Shown here one piece after another: positions 22,074 through 22,184 of a DNA stretch of 22,184 nt. Made by a program: the position numbers and the translations under genes. The stretch spans positions 1-22,184 of the forward strand of contig JBLHGU010000078.1 of NCBI GenBank assembly GCA_047615875.1, read 5' to 3'. How positions within the stretch are numbered: the stretch's first letter is position 1; each line of letters starts with the position of its first letter. The notes beneath the pieces were generated by a model, which saw only the letters and a list, made by a program, of their open reading frames with translations, had not been told where the DNA came from and ran no database searches. This DNA is from JBLHGU01 sp047615875. Its GTDB lineage: Bacteria > Pseudomonadota > Gammaproteobacteria > Arenicellales > CAJQKF01.

Positions 22074-22184
22074 TCAGTAAAAGAGGTCGGCCTGAGGTGG
22101 CGCTCGATTGTCAGGTAAATGAAATGCGTTGGAAACCGCAACTTTACTATCCAGGTGGTCGAGTATTTTGTGGATTACAACAGG
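22074..22184 (-). CDS. IS91-family transposase, C-terminal end (partial)
   Basis: The last 36 residues of a minus-strand frame entering from beyond the right edge. It reads VVIHKILDHLDSK, then a short variable stretch, then DNRAPPQADLFY and stop. An I-x-K-I-L-x-H-L segment followed by R-A-P-P-Q and a short hydrophobic end is the characteristic C-terminus of IS91/IS801-type Y2 transposases. The catalytic tyrosines and zinc-finger region lie outside the window, so activity cannot be judged. Confidence 0.72.
   Translation of the reverse strand, partial: PVVIHKILDHLDSKVAVSNAFHLPDNRAPPQADLFY

Larger units (their letters stand above)
22007..22184 (-). mobile_element. IS91-family insertion sequence, terminal part
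   Basis: The right edge holds the 3' end of an IS91-type transposase gene and its downstream tail. IS91 elements insert with the oriIS end beside GAAC or CAAG. Reading the minus strand, the tail reaches CAAG at 22006-22003, so I place the element end at about 22007. That boundary is inference. The rest of the element is outside the window. Confidence 0.5.

Overview
This 22.2 kb window looks like chromosomal DNA of a free-living, probably marine, Gram-negative proteobacterium, most likely a gammaproteobacterium. The evidence is moderate base composition, many exporters and ABC components, Sec signal peptides, a Mip-type FKBP, and sulfonate and quaternary-amine style catabolic genes. The taxonomic call is inference. 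I see no rRNA, tRNA, CRISPR array or phage genes.

Left part (1-3990). The minus strand carries a secreted protein with a carbohydrate-binding-like N-terminus and an adhesin-type repeat. Its stop codon abuts the start of a membrane hydroxylase of the sterol desaturase family, which is cut by the window edge. The plus strand carries a cation diffusion facilitator and an exported FKBP-type prolyl isomerase.

Sulfolactate block (4021-8603, plus). An EamA/DMT transporter precedes both subunits of a (2R)-3-sulfolactate sulfo-lyase (suyA, suyB) and an Ldh-family dehydrogenase of the ComC type. Together they would oxidise or reduce 3-sulfolactate/sulfopyruvate and cleave sulfolactate to pyruvate and sulfite. 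A CelD/BioF2-like N-acyltransferase starts one base after the comC stop.

Middle (8665-14302). There is a methyltransferase with a variant SAM-binding motif, two more DMT transporters, an EctD-like phytanoyl-CoA-dioxygenase-type hydroxylase, a class I glutamine amidotransferase domain protein, and a cytosolic M48 peptidase with a C-terminal TerB-like domain. The tailoring enzymes next to exporters could form a small-molecule modification/export group, but no product can be named.

Right part (14476-22184). A thiamine-diphosphate enzyme of the acetolactate synthase family is followed by two minus-strand ABC permeases, a plus-strand Rieske oxygenase and a minus-strand PotD-like binding protein. 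This is an uptake-plus-oxygenation unit whose ATPase gene is not in the window. The permease and binding-protein promoter regions share a TTGTACAG motif, which suggests common control of the split transporter. A TlpA-like thioredoxin follows, then the end of an IS91-family element whose transposase runs off the right edge.
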